Positions 1 through 10,344 of a stretch of 64,000 nt of DNA are shown one piece after another. Location: NCBI RefSeq assembly GCF_000744605.1, contig NZ_JQMG01000001.1:806001-870000 (forward strand), written 5' to 3'. Each line of letters starts with the position of its first letter. The stretch's first letter is position 1. The DNA is from Methylotenera sp. L2L1. Lineage in GTDB: Bacteria > Pseudomonadota > Gammaproteobacteria > Burkholderiales > Methylophilaceae. The translations under genes were made by a program, and so were the position numbers. Under the pieces are notes generated by a model. It ran no database searches. It saw nothing but the letters and a program-made list of their open reading frames with translations, and had not been told where the DNA came from.

Positions 1-1
1 A

Positions 2-322
2 GAGTTGCTAGCACATGTTAAAGAAATGTCTGATTTAGCGCCGCAAGACCGCGCGCGCATGATGAAAGTGGTATTTGCTGTAGAAACTGCATTAAGAGAA
101 GCGCTCAACCCAGACAAAATCAATTTAGCGAGCTTAGGTAATAAAACCCCACATATTCACTGGCATGTGATTCCGCGTTTTGAGCATGATAAACACTTCC
201 CCAACTCGCATTGGGGGCAAGCGATACGTGAAAGCCACACCTCGCTGCTAAATGCGCAAACCAAACAGGCTTTGGCCGACAATATGGGCACATTGATTGA
301 ATGTGCACTTGGCTCTAGTTAA
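2..322 (+). CDS. HIT family protein, C-terminal part (gene starts left of window)
   Basis: This is the C-terminal part of a histidine-triad nucleotide-binding protein. The reading frame is already open at base 2 and no start is visible. The signature HIHWHVIPRF (bases 149-178) is the H-x-H-x-H active-site strand of the HIT superfamily, whose last histidine region forms the nucleotidyl-His intermediate in nucleotide hydrolases and transferases. The next stretch (FEHDKHFPNSHWG) resembles small bacterial HIT proteins of about 140 residues, so roughly 30-40 residues lie outside the window. The exact substrate cannot be told from sequence. It converges with the ferredoxin gene on the other strand. 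Confidence 0.85.
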   Translation, partial: ELLAHVKEMSDLAPQDRARMMKVVFAVETALREALNPDKINLASLGNKTPHIHWHVIPRFEHDKHFPNSHWGQAIRESHTSLLNAQTKQALADNMGTLIECALGSS

Positions 323-369
323 ATTGCCAACAAATTAACTCGTTTCAGCAAACTACCAATTTCCTTAGT

Positions 370-681
370 TTAAACCAGCAAACGCTCAACTACTTTGCCA
401 TTGATTAAGTGGCTTTCAATAATTTCATCAATATCATCGTTATCGACAAAGGTGTACCAGACCGCCTGCGGGTAAACCACCATCACTGGCCCGTCATTAC
501 AGCGATCTAAACAGCCGGCACGGTTAATGCGTACTTTACCTTTACCATTCAAGTTTAGCTTTTTCACGCGGGACTTCATGTGCTCAAAGGCCTGTTCTGC
601 ACCATGATCCATACAGCAGGCGGCACCGCCTTCGCGCTGGTTAAGGCAGAAAAATACGTGGTGTTCGAAATGGCTGGTCAT
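370..681 (-). CDS. Thioredoxin-like [2Fe-2S] ferredoxin
   Basis: A 103-residue soluble protein of the thioredoxin-fold [2Fe-2S] ferredoxin family. The cluster ligands can be read as Cys12, the CC pair at 22-23, Cys57 and Cys61 (AGCLDRCNDGP). The N-terminal HVFFCLNQR and the NRAGCLDRC block are typical of the short stand-alone proteobacterial members, which often read (2Fe-2S) ferredoxin domain-containing protein. The partner is unknown: no redox enzyme is adjacent, and the neighbours are a HIT protein (convergent) and a TonB-like gene. Electron transfer is inferred from family only. Confidence 0.85.
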   Translation of the reverse strand: MTSHFEHHVFFCLNQREGGAACCMDHGAEQAFEHMKSRVKKLNLNGKGKVRINRAGCLDRCNDGPVMVVYPQAVWYTFVDNDDIDEIIESHLINGKVVERLLV

Positions 682-834
682 AATTTTCTCATATCAATTC
701 TTAAGGCAACAACGGGCTCTGTATTTTCAAACCAAGTAAAACCATTAACATTTTTAATTTCTATTAGGTACTTGAGTGCAGACTGCGCCCTTAGTACAGC
801 AAGAGAAGATAACAGCAATTAAAATGACGAGAGC

Positions 835-1824
835 TTACTCTGTCGCTAGGCTTTCTTCCTTAGTAAACGTCCAAGTTCTGGTGATGCTTAGTACATCGAT
901 CTCTTTACGCACATCATCAGGAAACCTAGCGTAAGGCGCACCTAATTCAACAATATGTCTTGCAGCGGCATCCAGGACTTTATGCCCGGAACTGCGGTTG
1001 ACTTCTATAGATTCAATGCTGCCATCGGCTTTAATAGAAACCGTCATTTGCAGCTGACCATACAGTTTTAAATTTTTTGCGGCTTCCGGATAATTCAGAT
1101 TACCAATCTTTTCCACTTTTTGGCGCCAGGCCTCTACATATAGCGCATAGCGATATTCCTGCGCGCGGCCACCGACAAATTTGCGTTTGGGTCGTTTTTG
1201 ATACTCATCCTGCTGCTTAGCAATCAAGGCTTCCAAGCGGTCCATCTCCAGCGCGGCGGCAGTTATATCTTGAATATTGACCTTCTTACTCAAATTCTCT
1301 TGAGGCGCGGTCTCGACCTCGGTAGCACTCACCTTTTGCACCGGCTGAGATTCGACCTTATGCGTGGCTTCCAGCTGCGTCATCAAGGCCTGCGCTTGCC
1401 GCTCTAGTGCGGCAACATTTTTCTTCGATTGCTTCTCTTCTGCTGGCTGCTCTGCCGATTTGGCTGCTTGCTTTGCGTTCACCACGGGTTTAAGCGTCAC
1501 GTCTGCCTGCTGCTGTTTGAATGCAGGCAATGCGGTTTTCATCTGACGGTCTAAGTCCGTATTGCCGCCGCGGTCTAAATTGGCTTGTGCATAAACCTCG
1601 GTGTTCTGCGGTTTTGACTTGGTTTTGGTGTTAACCAACATCACCTCGAGCACTGGCAACTTATCACGAAACTTTTTAAGTTCAGGTTCAAAATGTACGC
1701 TGAGAATCACCAAATGCACCAGCAAAGAGATGCTCAGCGCAATGGTCATCACACGCATTGTTTTAATTTTTACAATGAGTGATGCCAATGGATTTAACGC
1801 TGTTTTTGCTGGCTGCTTGCTCAA
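835..1824 (-). CDS. TonB-family energy transducer-like protein
   Basis: A 329-residue protein with a cytoplasmic N-terminus, one membrane segment at about residues 24-44 (MTIALSISLLVHLVILSV), a long Gln/Lys/Ala-rich periplasmic region (about 85-215) and a C-terminal TonB-type domain (about 230-320: YPEAAKNLKLYGQLQMTV...SSGHKVLDAAARHIV). That layout is the TonB plan, energy transfer from the inner membrane to outer-membrane receptors, but no exbB/exbD lies beside it. The gene sits 4 bases after mpl on the same strand, so the two are probably co-transcribed. The partner receptor is not predictable. Confidence 0.8.
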   Translation of the reverse strand: MSKQPAKTALNPLASLIVKIKTMRVMTIALSISLLVHLVILSVHFEPELKKFRDKLPVLEVMLVNTKTKSKPQNTEVYAQANLDRGGNTDLDRQMKTALPAFKQQQADVTLKPVVNAKQAAKSAEQPAEEKQSKKNVAALERQAQALMTQLEATHKVESQPVQKVSATEVETAPQENLSKKVNIQDITAAALEMDRLEALIAKQQDEYQKRPKRKFVGGRAQEYRYALYVEAWRQKVEKIGNLNYPEAAKNLKLYGQLQMTVSIKADGSIESIEVNRSSGHKVLDAAARHIVELGAPYARFPDDVRKEIDVLSITRTWTFTKEESLATE

Positions 1825-1828
1825 ATGC

Positions 1829-3205
1829 TTACACTTCTTTTAACGCATCTAGCAATTTTTGGTGAATGCCGCCAAAGCCACCGTTACTCATTACCAACAC
1901 ATGGTCTCCAGCCGTTGCCACTTGCTTAATCGCAAGGATTAATTGCGTCAGGTCATCGTGCACTTGGGTTTTATTGGCGATGGGCGCAAGCGCCGCGCCA
2001 GCATCCCAGCCCAAATTGGCTTGATAACAAAACACCAAATCAGCTTGCGCTAAGCTAGCTGGTAGGGCGTTTTTCATCACCCCAAGCTTCATGGTGTTAG
2101 AACGTGGCTCCAATACTGCCAAGATACGGGCAGCACCTACTTTGGCGCGCAAGCCGGCAATGGTGGTTTCAATGGCGGTAGGATGATGCGCAAAATCATC
2201 ATACACCACCACGCCATGGCTCTCTCCACGCACTTCCATACGGCGTTTTACGTTCTTAAATTCAGTCAACGCAGCAATACTCACCTCAACCGCCACACCT
2301 GCATGACGAGCTGCTGCAATACTTGCCAGCGCATTCATGCGGTTGTGCTCACCTAACAAACCCCATGCCACGTGCCCTTGCATTTGGCCTTTGTAAATAG
2401 CATCAAAACTACCGTCACCTTGTGCGTTAGTGGCTTGCCAGTCGTCATCCGTGCCAAACTTCTCTACGGGTGTCCAGCAGCCTTTATCCAGCACGCGCTG
2501 CAAGCTATCCTCTTTACCATTGGCAACTACTAAGCCTTGCTGCGGTACAGTTCTGACCAAATGATGGAACTGCTTTTCAATCGCATTCAAATCATCAAAA
2601 ATATCGGCATGGTCAAACTCCAGATTGTTCAATACCGCAGTACGTGGGCGGTAATGTACAAACTTGGAGCGCTTATCAAAGAAGGCGGTGTCGTATTCGT
2701 CTGCTTCAATCACAAAAAATGGCGATACACTGTTTTTATCTTGTGCTGGTGCTTGTGGCAGACGCGCTGACACTGAGAAATTCTCAGGCACTCCGCCAAT
2801 TAAAAAGCCAGGCGCTAAACCTGCATACTCCAATATCCAGGCCAACATTGAGCTGGTTGTAGTTTTGCCATGCGTGCCAGCCACTGCAAGCACCCATTTA
2901 CCTTGTAGTACATTCTCTGCCAGCCACTGCGGGCCTGAAATATACGGCAAGCCCTGATTTAGAATCGCTTCCATTAAAGGGTTGCCGCGTGATACCACAT
3001 TACCAATCACGTAAATATCTGGATTAAGTGCGGTTTGCGATGGGTCGAAACCCTCAATCAACTCCACCCCTTGCGCCTCTAGCTGTGTGCTCATTGGCGG
3101 ATAAACATTGGCGTCACAACCTGTGACTTTATGACCTGCGGCCTTAGCCAGCACTGCGATGCCGCCCATGAATGTACCGCAAATACCTAATATATGAATG
3201 TGCAT
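1829..3205 (-). CDS. mpl: UDP-N-acetylmuramate:L-Ala-gamma-D-Glu-meso-DAP ligase
   Basis: Mpl recycles murein tripeptide by joining it to UDP-MurNAc with ATP. At 458 residues it has the usual family length. The N-terminus HIHILGICGTFMGGIAVLA is the Mpl nucleotide-sugar domain, the ATP loop is GTHGKTTTSSM (about residue 110), and the Mur-ligase central motif EADEYDTAFFDKRSKF and C-terminal domain (YDDFAHHPTAIETTI) are intact. The DDFAHHPTA motif separates Mpl from MurC. Located between metH and the TonB-like gene on the same strand. Confidence 0.95.
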   Translation of the reverse strand: MHIHILGICGTFMGGIAVLAKAAGHKVTGCDANVYPPMSTQLEAQGVELIEGFDPSQTALNPDIYVIGNVVSRGNPLMEAILNQGLPYISGPQWLAENVLQGKWVLAVAGTHGKTTTSSMLAWILEYAGLAPGFLIGGVPENFSVSARLPQAPAQDKNSVSPFFVIEADEYDTAFFDKRSKFVHYRPRTAVLNNLEFDHADIFDDLNAIEKQFHHLVRTVPQQGLVVANGKEDSLQRVLDKGCWTPVEKFGTDDDWQATNAQGDGSFDAIYKGQMQGHVAWGLLGEHNRMNALASIAAARHAGVAVEVSIAALTEFKNVKRRMEVRGESHGVVVYDDFAHHPTAIETTIAGLRAKVGAARILAVLEPRSNTMKLGVMKNALPASLAQADLVFCYQANLGWDAGAALAPIANKTQVHDDLTQLILAIKQVATAGDHVLVMSNGGFGGIHQKLLDALKEV

Positions 3206-3248
3206 AAGTTGTTTTTTTACTTGCTTGTAAACGATTAAATTTTCGGAA

Positions 3249-6200
3249 TTAAGAAAGATTAGGCGCTAACCAACGCTCTAAATATTCTTTAGTTAAGCCC
3301 CTACGTTCAGCCATGTCCTGCAACTGATCTGCGCCAATTTTATCCACGCTGAAATATTTACTTTCCGGATGTGCAAAATAGAAGCCTGACACCGCAGCCC
3401 CTGGCGACATAGCGAATGACTCTGTTAATGCCATGCCAATAGTCTCCGCTTGTAGCAACTTAAACATATCTGGTTTAACCGTGTGATCAGGGCAAGCAGG
3501 GTAGCCCGGTGCAGGGCGTATGCCTTGGTATTGCTCTTTAATCAGCCCCTCTTTGCTTACGTTTTCATTCGGCGCATAGCCCCAGAAATCCACACGCACG
3601 CGCTCATGCATATATTCTGCAAACGCTTCAGCCAGCCTATCCGCCAAGGCCTTGAGCATGATGCTGCTATAGTCGTCATGCGCGGCTTCAAAGCGCTGCA
3701 CATGCTTCTCAATACCCAAACCAGCAGTCACAGCAAATAAGCCGATGTAGTCAGGCGTGCCTTTAGGTGCGATAAAGTCGGCCAGACATTGGTTAGGGCG
3801 CGCAATGCCATCTATCACGGGCTTTACGGTTTGCTGGCGCATGCCGTAGTAGGTGAAGGCGATATTTTCACGCGTTTCATCGGTATAGATTTCAATATCG
3901 TCATCACCGGCACGATTAGCCGGATGTAGCGCCACCACACCATTGGCGGTGAGCCAGCGACCATCGATGATTTTTTTCAGCATCACCTGCGCTTCATTAA
4001 ATAGCTTAGTCGCAGCATCGCCCACCACTTCATCTTTCAAAATAGCGGGGTAGAACCCTGCTAAGTCCCAAGTCTGGAAGAACGGCGTCCAGTCTATGTA
4101 TTGGGCGATGATGCTCAAATCTGTATTCTTAATCTCGCGACGGCCGATAAACTTAGGCTTAACTGGCGCATCTGCCCCTGCAAAAGACAAATCGGCTTTA
4201 TTGGCGCGCGCTTCTGCAATGGTGAGCATAGGCGTGCCTTTTTTATTGGCATGCTGGGTACGGGCTTTTTCATAATCGGCCTGAATCTCAGCCAAGTAGG
4301 CACCGCGAGTTTCCGGCGTGAGCAAGCTCTGCATCACGGTGACTGAACGTGATGCATCCGCGACATAAACAATCGGGCCATCGTAATGCGGCGCAATTTT
4401 TACTGCAGTATGCGCACGTGAAGTAGTGGCGCCACCAATCAACAACGGCATTTTTTGCTCTTTAAAGTACGGGTCGCGCTGCATTTCGCGCGCCACATGC
4501 GCCATCTCTTCCAATGACGGTGTAATCAAGCCAGATAAGCCTATGATGTCAGCATTTTCTGCTTTGGCCATGGCGAGAATCTCAGAGGCAGGCACCATCA
4601 CGCCCATGTTCACCACCTCAAAGTTATTACATTGCAGCACTACGGAAACGATGTTTTTACCGATGTCATGTACATCGCCTTTTACCGTCGCAATCACCAT
4701 TTTTCCTTTAGGTTTAGCAACAATGCCAGTACGTGCCTCATCGGCGGCTTTTTCTGCCTCAATAAATGGGATGAGATGCGCAACAGCAGATTTCATCACG
4801 CGCGCGGACTTCACCACTTGCGGCAAGAACATCTTGCCCTGGCCGAACAAATCTCCCACCACGTTCATGCCATCCATGAGCGGGCCTTCAATCACGTGAA
4901 TCGGCCTGCCACCAGCCGCATCGACTTTTTGCCGCGCTTCTTCGGTATCTTCTACAATAAATTCGGTAATACCATGCACCATAGCGTGACTTAAGCGTTT
5001 TTCTACTGGTGTAGGGGCTTCTGCCGTGCCGCGCCATTCTAGTGTCGCAGCCTCTTTTTTACCGCCAGCCACTAAGGTGCTGGCAATCTCAATCATGCGC
5101 TCGGTAGCAGCTAATGGGTTATTGGGGTCAACCACACGGTTAAGCACCACGTCTTCTACGCGCTCTTTAAGCTCTGCTGGTAAATCGTCATACACGCCCA
5201 TCATGCCGGCATTGACGATACCCATGGTCATACCAGCCTTGATGGCATGGTATAAAAATACGGTGTGAATCGCTTCACGCGCGGGGTCATTGCCCCTAAA
5301 GCTGAAACTCACATTGGATACGCCGCCGGAAATCTTAGCGTAAGGCAGATGCTGCTTAATCCAATGCGTGGCGTTGATAAAATCAACCGCGTAGTTGTTA
5401 TGCTCTTCAATACCGGTTGCGATGGCGAAGATATTGGGGTCAAAAATAATATCTTCTGGCGGGAAGTCGAGCTTTTCTACCAGCAAATCATAAGCGCGCT
5501 TGCAAATCTCAATCTTACGTTCAAAGGTGTCAGCCTGACCTTTTTCATCGAATGCCATCACGATAGCGGCGGCGCCGTAGCGTTTGCATAGCATCGCTTG
5601 ACGTATAAACTCTTCTTCGCCTTCCTTCATGGAAATCGAATTGACAATAGCTTTACCCTGCACGCATTTTAAACCTGCTTCAATCACAGACCATTTACTA
5701 GAGTCAATCATAATTGGCACGCGCGCGATATCCGGCTCTGACGCCACCAGATTCAAAAAGTGCGTCATGGCTTTAATCGCATCCAACATGCCTTCATCCA
5801 TGTTGATATCGATCACCTGTGCGCCGTTTTCTACCTGCTGGCGGGCTACTGTGAGTGCTTCATCATATTGCTCGTTGATGATCAATCGTGCAAAGGCTTT
5901 TGAGCCAGTCACATTGGTACGCTCGCCCACGTTCACAAATAGCGAATCATCATCGACGACGAACGGCTCTAAGCCAGACAACTTCAGCGTGCGTGGCAAC
6001 ACTGGAAGCTGACGTGGCGGTAGGTCTTTAATTTCGTTATAAATGGCATTGATATGGTCTGGCGTGGTACCGCAGCAGCCGCCAGCAATGTTCAAGAAAT
6101 TGCTCAGTGCAAATTCTTTTACCAAACTTGAGGTGACATCTGGCGTTTCATCAAAGCCAGTGTCGCTCATTGGGTTAGGCAAGCCAGCATTGGGGTAGAT

Positions 6201-7040
6201 ACACACAAAAGTATCTGCAATCGAAGACAGCTCTTCCACATAAGGGCGCATTAAGGTAGCGCCTAATGCACAATTGAGGCCGATGGTAAGTGGCTTGGCA
6301 TGGCGTACAGAATGCCAGAACGCGGTTACCGTTTGGCCAGACAAAATGCGCCCAGAAGCATCGGTCACCGTGCCAGAAATCATAATAGGCAGGGTGTAGC
6401 CCACCTCTTCAAAAAAAGCGTCGATCGCAAACAATGCCGCTTTACAGTTAAGCGTATCAAAAATGGTTTCAACCATTAAGATGTCTGCACCACCTTCAAC
6501 CAGCGCGCGCGTTTGCTCCAAGTAAGCATTCACTAACTGATCAAAATTCACATTACGTGCGGCGGGGTCGTTCACATCTGGTGAAATAGAGGCGGTTTTA
6601 GGGGTAGGTCCCAATGCACCAGCCACAAAACGCGGCTTATCTGGCGTGCTGTATTTTGCACAAGCAGCCTTTGCTAACTTAGCTGACTCAACGTTCATTT
6701 CATACACCAGATGCGCCATATGGTAGTCATCTTGCGCCACAGCTGTAGCACCAAAGGTGTTGGTTTCAATGATATCAGCACCAGCCGCTAGGTACTTTTC
6801 GTGAATTTCTTGAATAACGTCAGGCTGGGTTAAGGTCAATAATTCGTTATTGCCTTTAACAAACAACTCACGCTCACCCGCAGGTGCTTTAAAGTCCACA
6901 AAGCGTTCGCCACGATAGTCCGCTTCTGTCAGCTTGTATTGCTGAATCATAGTCCCCATCGCACCATCTAAAATCAGGATGCGTTGCGCTAGCAAAGCGC
7001 GTAATTGGGTTTCTATCGGGGAGGGTGTTAAATGAGCCAT
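3249..7040 (-). CDS. metH: Cobalamin-dependent methionine synthase
   Basis: MetH transfers a methyl group from methyl-tetrahydrofolate to homocysteine through cobalamin. From the chosen ATG at 7040 the protein has 1263 residues. All four modules are visible: the homocysteine domain with the zinc motif [11 protein letters not shown] (about residue 320), the pterin-binding domain ([13 protein letters not shown], about 370-650), the B12 domain with the cobalt ligand motif DVHDIGKN (about 788) and SGL/GGATTS loops, and the AdoMet reactivation domain with [13 protein letters not shown] (about 1180). A TTG at 7085 would add 15 residues; the ATG that begins MAHLTPSP is preferred because the family N-terminus aligns there. 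The space to yifB is too short for a riboswitch. Confidence 0.97.
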   Translation of the reverse strand: MAHLTPSPIETQLRALLAQRILILDGAMGTMIQQYKLTEADYRGERFVDFKAPAGERELFVKGNNELLTLTQPDVIQEIHEKYLAAGADIIETNTFGATAVAQDDYHMAHLVYEMNVESAKLAKAACAKYSTPDKPRFVAGALGPTPKTASISPDVNDPAARNVNFDQLVNAYLEQTRALVEGGADILMVETIFDTLNCKAALFAIDAFFEEVGYTLPIMISGTVTDASGRILSGQTVTAFWHSVRHAKPLTIGLNCALGATLMRPYVEELSSIADTFVCIYPNAGLPNPMSDTGFDETPDVTSSLVKEFALSNFLNIAGGCCGTTPDHINAIYNEIKDLPPRQLPVLPRTLKLSGLEPFVVDDDSLFVNVGERTNVTGSKAFARLIINEQYDEALTVARQQVENGAQVIDINMDEGMLDAIKAMTHFLNLVASEPDIARVPIMIDSSKWSVIEAGLKCVQGKAIVNSISMKEGEEEFIRQAMLCKRYGAAAIVMAFDEKGQADTFERKIEICKRAYDLLVEKLDFPPEDIIFDPNIFAIATGIEEHNNYAVDFINATHWIKQHLPYAKISGGVSNVSFSFRGNDPAREAIHTVFLYHAIKAGMTMGIVNAGMMGVYDDLPAELKERVEDVVLNRVVDPNNPLAATERMIEIASTLVAGGKKEAATLEWRGTAEAPTPVEKRLSHAMVHGITEFIVEDTEEARQKVDAAGGRPIHVIEGPLMDGMNVVGDLFGQGKMFLPQVVKSARVMKSAVAHLIPFIEAEKAADEARTGIVAKPKGKMVIATVKGDVHDIGKNIVSVVLQCNNFEVVNMGVMVPASEILAMAKAENADIIGLSGLITPSLEEMAHVAREMQRDPYFKEQKMPLLIGGATTSRAHTAVKIAPHYDGPIVYVADASRSVTVMQSLLTPETRGAYLAEIQADYEKARTQHANKKGTPMLTIAEARANKADLSFAGADAPVKPKFIGRREIKNTDLSIIAQYIDWTPFFQTWDLAGFYPAILKDEVVGDAATKLFNEAQVMLKKIIDGRWLTANGVVALHPANRAGDDDIEIYTDETRENIAFTYYGMRQQTVKPVIDGIARPNQCLADFIAPKGTPDYIGLFAVTAGLGIEKHVQRFEAAHDDYSSIMLKALADRLAEAFAEYMHERVRVDFWGYAPNENVSKEGLIKEQYQGIRPAPGYPACPDHTVKPDMFKLLQAETIGMALTESFAMSPGAAVSGFYFAHPESKYFSVDKIGADQLQDMAERRGLTKEYLERWLAPNLS

Positions 7041-7108
7041 GAAAATCAGTTCAGTCGTTAAAATTTTCTCAATTTTATCATGCAAGTATCGGGTTGCTAT
7101 ATCTAGTT

Positions 7109-8599
7109 CTATACTTCGCCACGTCTATATTGCACAGCCTCGGCGATGTGTGCAGGTTTAATATCAACCTCCCCCGCCAAATCGGCAATACTACGTGCTA
7201 CTTTTAAGATACGATGATAAGCACGTGCCGATAAATTAAGGCGTGATATCGCGGTTTTTAACAAAGCTAAACCAGCCGCATCAGGCTGGCAATATTGATC
7301 TATTTCCGAGCTACCAAGCGCAAAATTAGCTTTACCCTGACGTCGCAGTTGCACATCACGCGCCTTTTCAACTCGGGCACGAATGACCTCTGTTGCTTCT
7401 GCATTCGTAGCTTTAGTAAGCTCATCTTCTTTTAAGGCCGCTACTTCTATATGTAAATCGATACGGTCTAATAGCGGACCTGAGATTTTGCCTTTATAAC
7501 GGGAAACCTGATCGGGTGTGCAACGACACTTATTGTTGAAATGTCCTAAATATCCGCAAGGGCAAGGGTTCATGGCAGCGATTAACTGAAATTGGGCCGG
7601 GAAATCAGCTTGACGTGCCGCGCGTGAAATGGTGATATGTCCACTTTCCAAAGGCTCGCGCAACACCTCCAGCACTTTGCGGTCAAACTCAGGTAGCTCA
7701 TCTAAAAACAAAACACCTCGATGCGCCAATGAAATTTCACCCGGGCGAGGAATACCACCACCGCCCACCAAAGCCACACCAGAGGCAGTATGATGAGGAG
7801 ACCTAAATGGACGCCGCTTCCAATGCTCCACTTTATATTGGCCATTGAGCGACTGTAGCGCAGCGGATTCGAGCGCTTCGTCTTCTGCCATGCTGGGCAA
7901 TATGCCAACAAAGCGGCTTGCCAGCATACTTTTACCAGTGCCGGGCGGCCCGCTCATAATCACACTATGGCCACCGGCTGCTGCAATTTCCAAAGCGCGC
8001 TTAGGGCCAGACTGCCCTTTCACCTCACTAAAATCAGGATAAATAATGGGTTGTGCTTGGCGCTGCGCATCCACTTGCACCAATAGTGTGCGTCCACTCA
8101 AATGTGCGCACACTTCTAGCAAGTTTTTAGCTGGATAGATGACGGCATCATTTACCAATGCGGCCTCTAGCGCACTCTCAATAGGCAAAATAAAGGCGCG
8201 CCCGCTTTGATAAGACTTATAAGTCATGGCTAGTGCACCACGCACTGGGCGCAACTCACCAGTTAATGCCAACTCACCCGCGAACTCGTACTGAGATAAA
8301 GCGGCGGTTGGAATCTGACCACTGGCGGCCAATATGCCAAGTGCGATCGGTAAATCATAGCGTCCGCTCTCTTTGGGCAAATCCGCAGGGGCTAAATTCA
8401 CAGTGATACGACGGGCAGGAAACTCAAACTGCGCGGTTTGCAAAGCGGCTCGCACACGGTCTTTACTCTCTTTCACCTCGGCTTCAGGTAAGCCCACGAT
8501 GGTGAAACTAGGCAAGCCATTGGCTAGATGTACCTCCACCACTACTTGCGGCGCATCCATACCAGTAAGGGCGCGGCTGTATAACACAGCTAAACTCAT
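7109..8599 (-). CDS. comM: YifB/ComM family Mg-chelatase-like AAA+ ATPase
   Basis: A 496-residue ATPase of the YifB family. In naturally transformable bacteria ComM is a branch-migration helicase that helps integrate donor DNA. The N-terminal Lon-like domain ([18 protein letters not shown]), the Walker [15 protein letters not shown] (about 217), the Walker B LDELPEF, the Mg-chelatase PCPCGYLGH segment and the C-terminal [16 protein letters not shown] helix bundle are all present. Its start overlaps the end of ubiK by 4 bases, so the two are translationally coupled. Which role it has here depends on whether the organism takes up DNA, which the window does not show. Confidence 0.92.
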   Translation of the reverse strand: MSLAVLYSRALTGMDAPQVVVEVHLANGLPSFTIVGLPEAEVKESKDRVRAALQTAQFEFPARRITVNLAPADLPKESGRYDLPIALGILAASGQIPTAALSQYEFAGELALTGELRPVRGALAMTYKSYQSGRAFILPIESALEAALVNDAVIYPAKNLLEVCAHLSGRTLLVQVDAQRQAQPIIYPDFSEVKGQSGPKRALEIAAAGGHSVIMSGPPGTGKSMLASRFVGILPSMAEDEALESAALQSLNGQYKVEHWKRRPFRSPHHTASGVALVGGGGIPRPGEISLAHRGVLFLDELPEFDRKVLEVLREPLESGHITISRAARQADFPAQFQLIAAMNPCPCGYLGHFNNKCRCTPDQVSRYKGKISGPLLDRIDLHIEVAALKEDELTKATNAEATEVIRARVEKARDVQLRRQGKANFALGSSEIDQYCQPDAAGLALLKTAISRLNLSARAYHRILKVARSIADLAGEVDIKPAHIAEAVQYRRGEV

Positions 8600-8835
8600 A
8601 AAGCTTGCTGCCTCTCCAATTCAGCCAGCCTAGCCTCTAGCAAAGCAAGCTTCTCCCGTGTGTTACGTAACACCTCGGCCTGCACCTCAAACTCCTCACG
8701 CGTCACAAGCTCCATTTTGGTGAATGCGCTCTTTAATAGTGCATTTAGGTTTTTCTCAACATCTGCCAATGGCGAGCCTGCCACTACCTCTTTGATTTTA
8801 TTAGATATTTCATTAATTTTATGATTGTCTAGCAT
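8596..8835 (-). CDS. ubiK: UbiK-family accessory factor (BMFP, YqiC-like)
   Basis: A 79-residue protein of the membrane-fusogenic BMFP/UbiK family. UbiK assists the ubiquinone biosynthesis complex under aerobic conditions. The N-terminal amphipathic part (NEISNKIKEVVAGSP) and the C-terminal trimeric coiled coil (REEFEVQAEVLRNTREKLALLEARLAELERQ) match the family layout and its usual 75-100 residue length. It is the first gene of a ubiK-yifB pair, an order common in betaproteobacteria. Confidence 0.88.
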   Translation of the reverse strand: MLDNHKINEISNKIKEVVAGSPLADVEKNLNALLKSAFTKMELVTREEFEVQAEVLRNTREKLALLEARLAELERQQAL

Positions 8836-8944
8836 ATTAAATTCCTTATTAATTTAGTCTAGTTTAGCAGATTATTTATCAGCATTATATAAACACAACA
8901 ATCACACCATTTAATATCCTATTGATTATAAACAGTTTTATTAT

Positions 8945-8960
8945 TGGCACGGCACTTGCT
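8945..8960 (+). promoter_or_regulatory. Sigma-54 promoter for the porin-glnK-amtB unit
   Basis: TGGCACGGCACTTGCT matches the sigma-54 consensus TGGCAC-N5-TTGCW at every defined position, with GG at 8946-8947 and GC at 8958-8959 exactly 10 bases apart. Transcription would begin near 8971, leaving a leader of about 43 bases before the porin ATG. The genes downstream (PII protein and ammonium transporter) are classical NtrC/sigma-54 targets. No clear NtrC palindrome was recognised upstream. Confidence 0.85.
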
Positions 8961-9013
8961 TTAACAAAATCGTGTATTTTTTAGATAACACTTTTTAATT
9001 TGGAGTTAATAGC

Positions 9014-9937
9014 ATGCGTAAATCATTACTATCACTAGCAGTTCTAAGTGCTCTCGCTTTACCTTCGTTCGCATCTGCAGCAGAAGACGTTGCAGAAGCT
9101 ACTACAACCAAAGAGGCAGAGCCTACTTGGACATTAACATCTAACGTAGGCTTTGTATCTGATTACTACGTTCGTGGCGTTTCACAATCATGGCACAAGC
9201 CAGCACTACAAGGTGGCTTTGACCTTACACATTCAAGCGGCTTTTATGCTGGTATCTGGGGCTCAAGCATCACACCTAACACATTTCCTGATGCATCATT
9301 AGAAGTAGACGCATACGCTGGCTACAATGGTTCGATTTCAGCAGTTGAAGGTTTAGGCTACACTGTTGGTGCAATTGGTTACTTCTATCCGGGTGGTAGC
9401 TGGAAAAAATACAACTTCCAAGGCACGCCTGACCAAACACCAAGAGGCGGTCGTTGGGATACTTATGAAGCTAACGTAGGCCTTTCATACAAATGGTTAA
9501 GTGCTAAAGCATCTGTGACATTGGGTGACTGGTTTGGTGCAGAGAAAGCTACTGGTTGGGATGGCGGCACTAGCGGTACTACATATCTTGAATTAAACGC
9601 GGCATATCCATTACCATTCTGGGACCTAACTTTAGTTGGTCACGTTGGCCATTTAAACGTTGCTGGTAAACTAGATTTAACAGTATCAAGTAGTGCAAAC
9701 AATGCTAATGAAGACAACCCTGACTACACAGACTACAAAGTTGGTTTAAGCAAATCATTTAGCGTGCTTAAAACAACAGGCTGGAATGCTGGTTTATATT
9801 ATGTAGGTGCAACAAATGGTGGTAAAAGTGGATACTGGGGTCAAAATGGCTTCGGTGGCGCAAGCTTTAACGGCAGTTTAGAAGTTAAAGATTTAACAGA
9901 TGATCGCTTGATTGTAACATTGGGTCGCTCATTCTAA
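9014..9937 (+). CDS. TorF-family putative outer-membrane porin
   Basis: A 307-residue exported protein with a signal peptide (MRKSLLSLAVLSALALPSFASA, cleavage near residue 23) and a beta-barrel pattern of alternating aromatic/polar strands ending in a C-terminal Phe (VTLGRSF), the usual BAM signal. The segment TLTSNVGFVSDYYVRGVSQS is the start of the TorF putative porin family (formerly Gcw_chp, CHP02001). It sits directly before glnK and amtB behind one sigma-54 promoter, which suggests a role in outer-membrane passage of a nitrogen source, perhaps ammonium, methylamine or urea. This is context inference only. Confidence 0.87.
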   Translation: MRKSLLSLAVLSALALPSFASAAEDVAEATTTKEAEPTWTLTSNVGFVSDYYVRGVSQSWHKPALQGGFDLTHSSGFYAGIWGSSITPNTFPDASLEVDAYAGYNGSISAVEGLGYTVGAIGYFYPGGSWKKYNFQGTPDQTPRGGRWDTYEANVGLSYKWLSAKASVTLGDWFGAEKATGWDGGTSGTTYLELNAAYPLPFWDLTLVGHVGHLNVAGKLDLTVSSSANNANEDNPDYTDYKVGLSKSFSVLKTTGWNAGLYYVGATNGGKSGYWGQNGFGGASFNGSLEVKDLTDDRLIVTLGRSF

Positions 9938-9949
9938 TTAATCTAAAGA

Positions 9950-9973
9950 AATGACGGGCCAAAACCCGTCATT
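9950..9973 (+). terminator. Hairpin between porin and glnK
   Basis: AATGACGGG and CCCGTCATT form a perfect 9-bp stem with a 6-base loop, 13 bases after the porin stop. The following GTTAAT is a poor U-tract, so it is better read as an attenuating or mRNA-protecting hairpin that lets part of transcription continue into glnK. Confidence 0.55.
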
Positions 9974-9989
9974 GTTAATATCAATCTAG

Positions 9990-10337
<348 letters not shown>

Positions 10338-10344
10338 GGGGATC

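Noticed and set aside
7041-7085. TTG start that would lengthen MetH by 15 residues
   Set aside because: The added residues are unlike the MetH family and no ribosome site is present; the ATG at 7040 fits.
7041-7108. Cobalamin or SAM/SAH riboswitch before metH
   Set aside because: The gap to yifB is only 68 bases, AT-rich and without conserved blocks.
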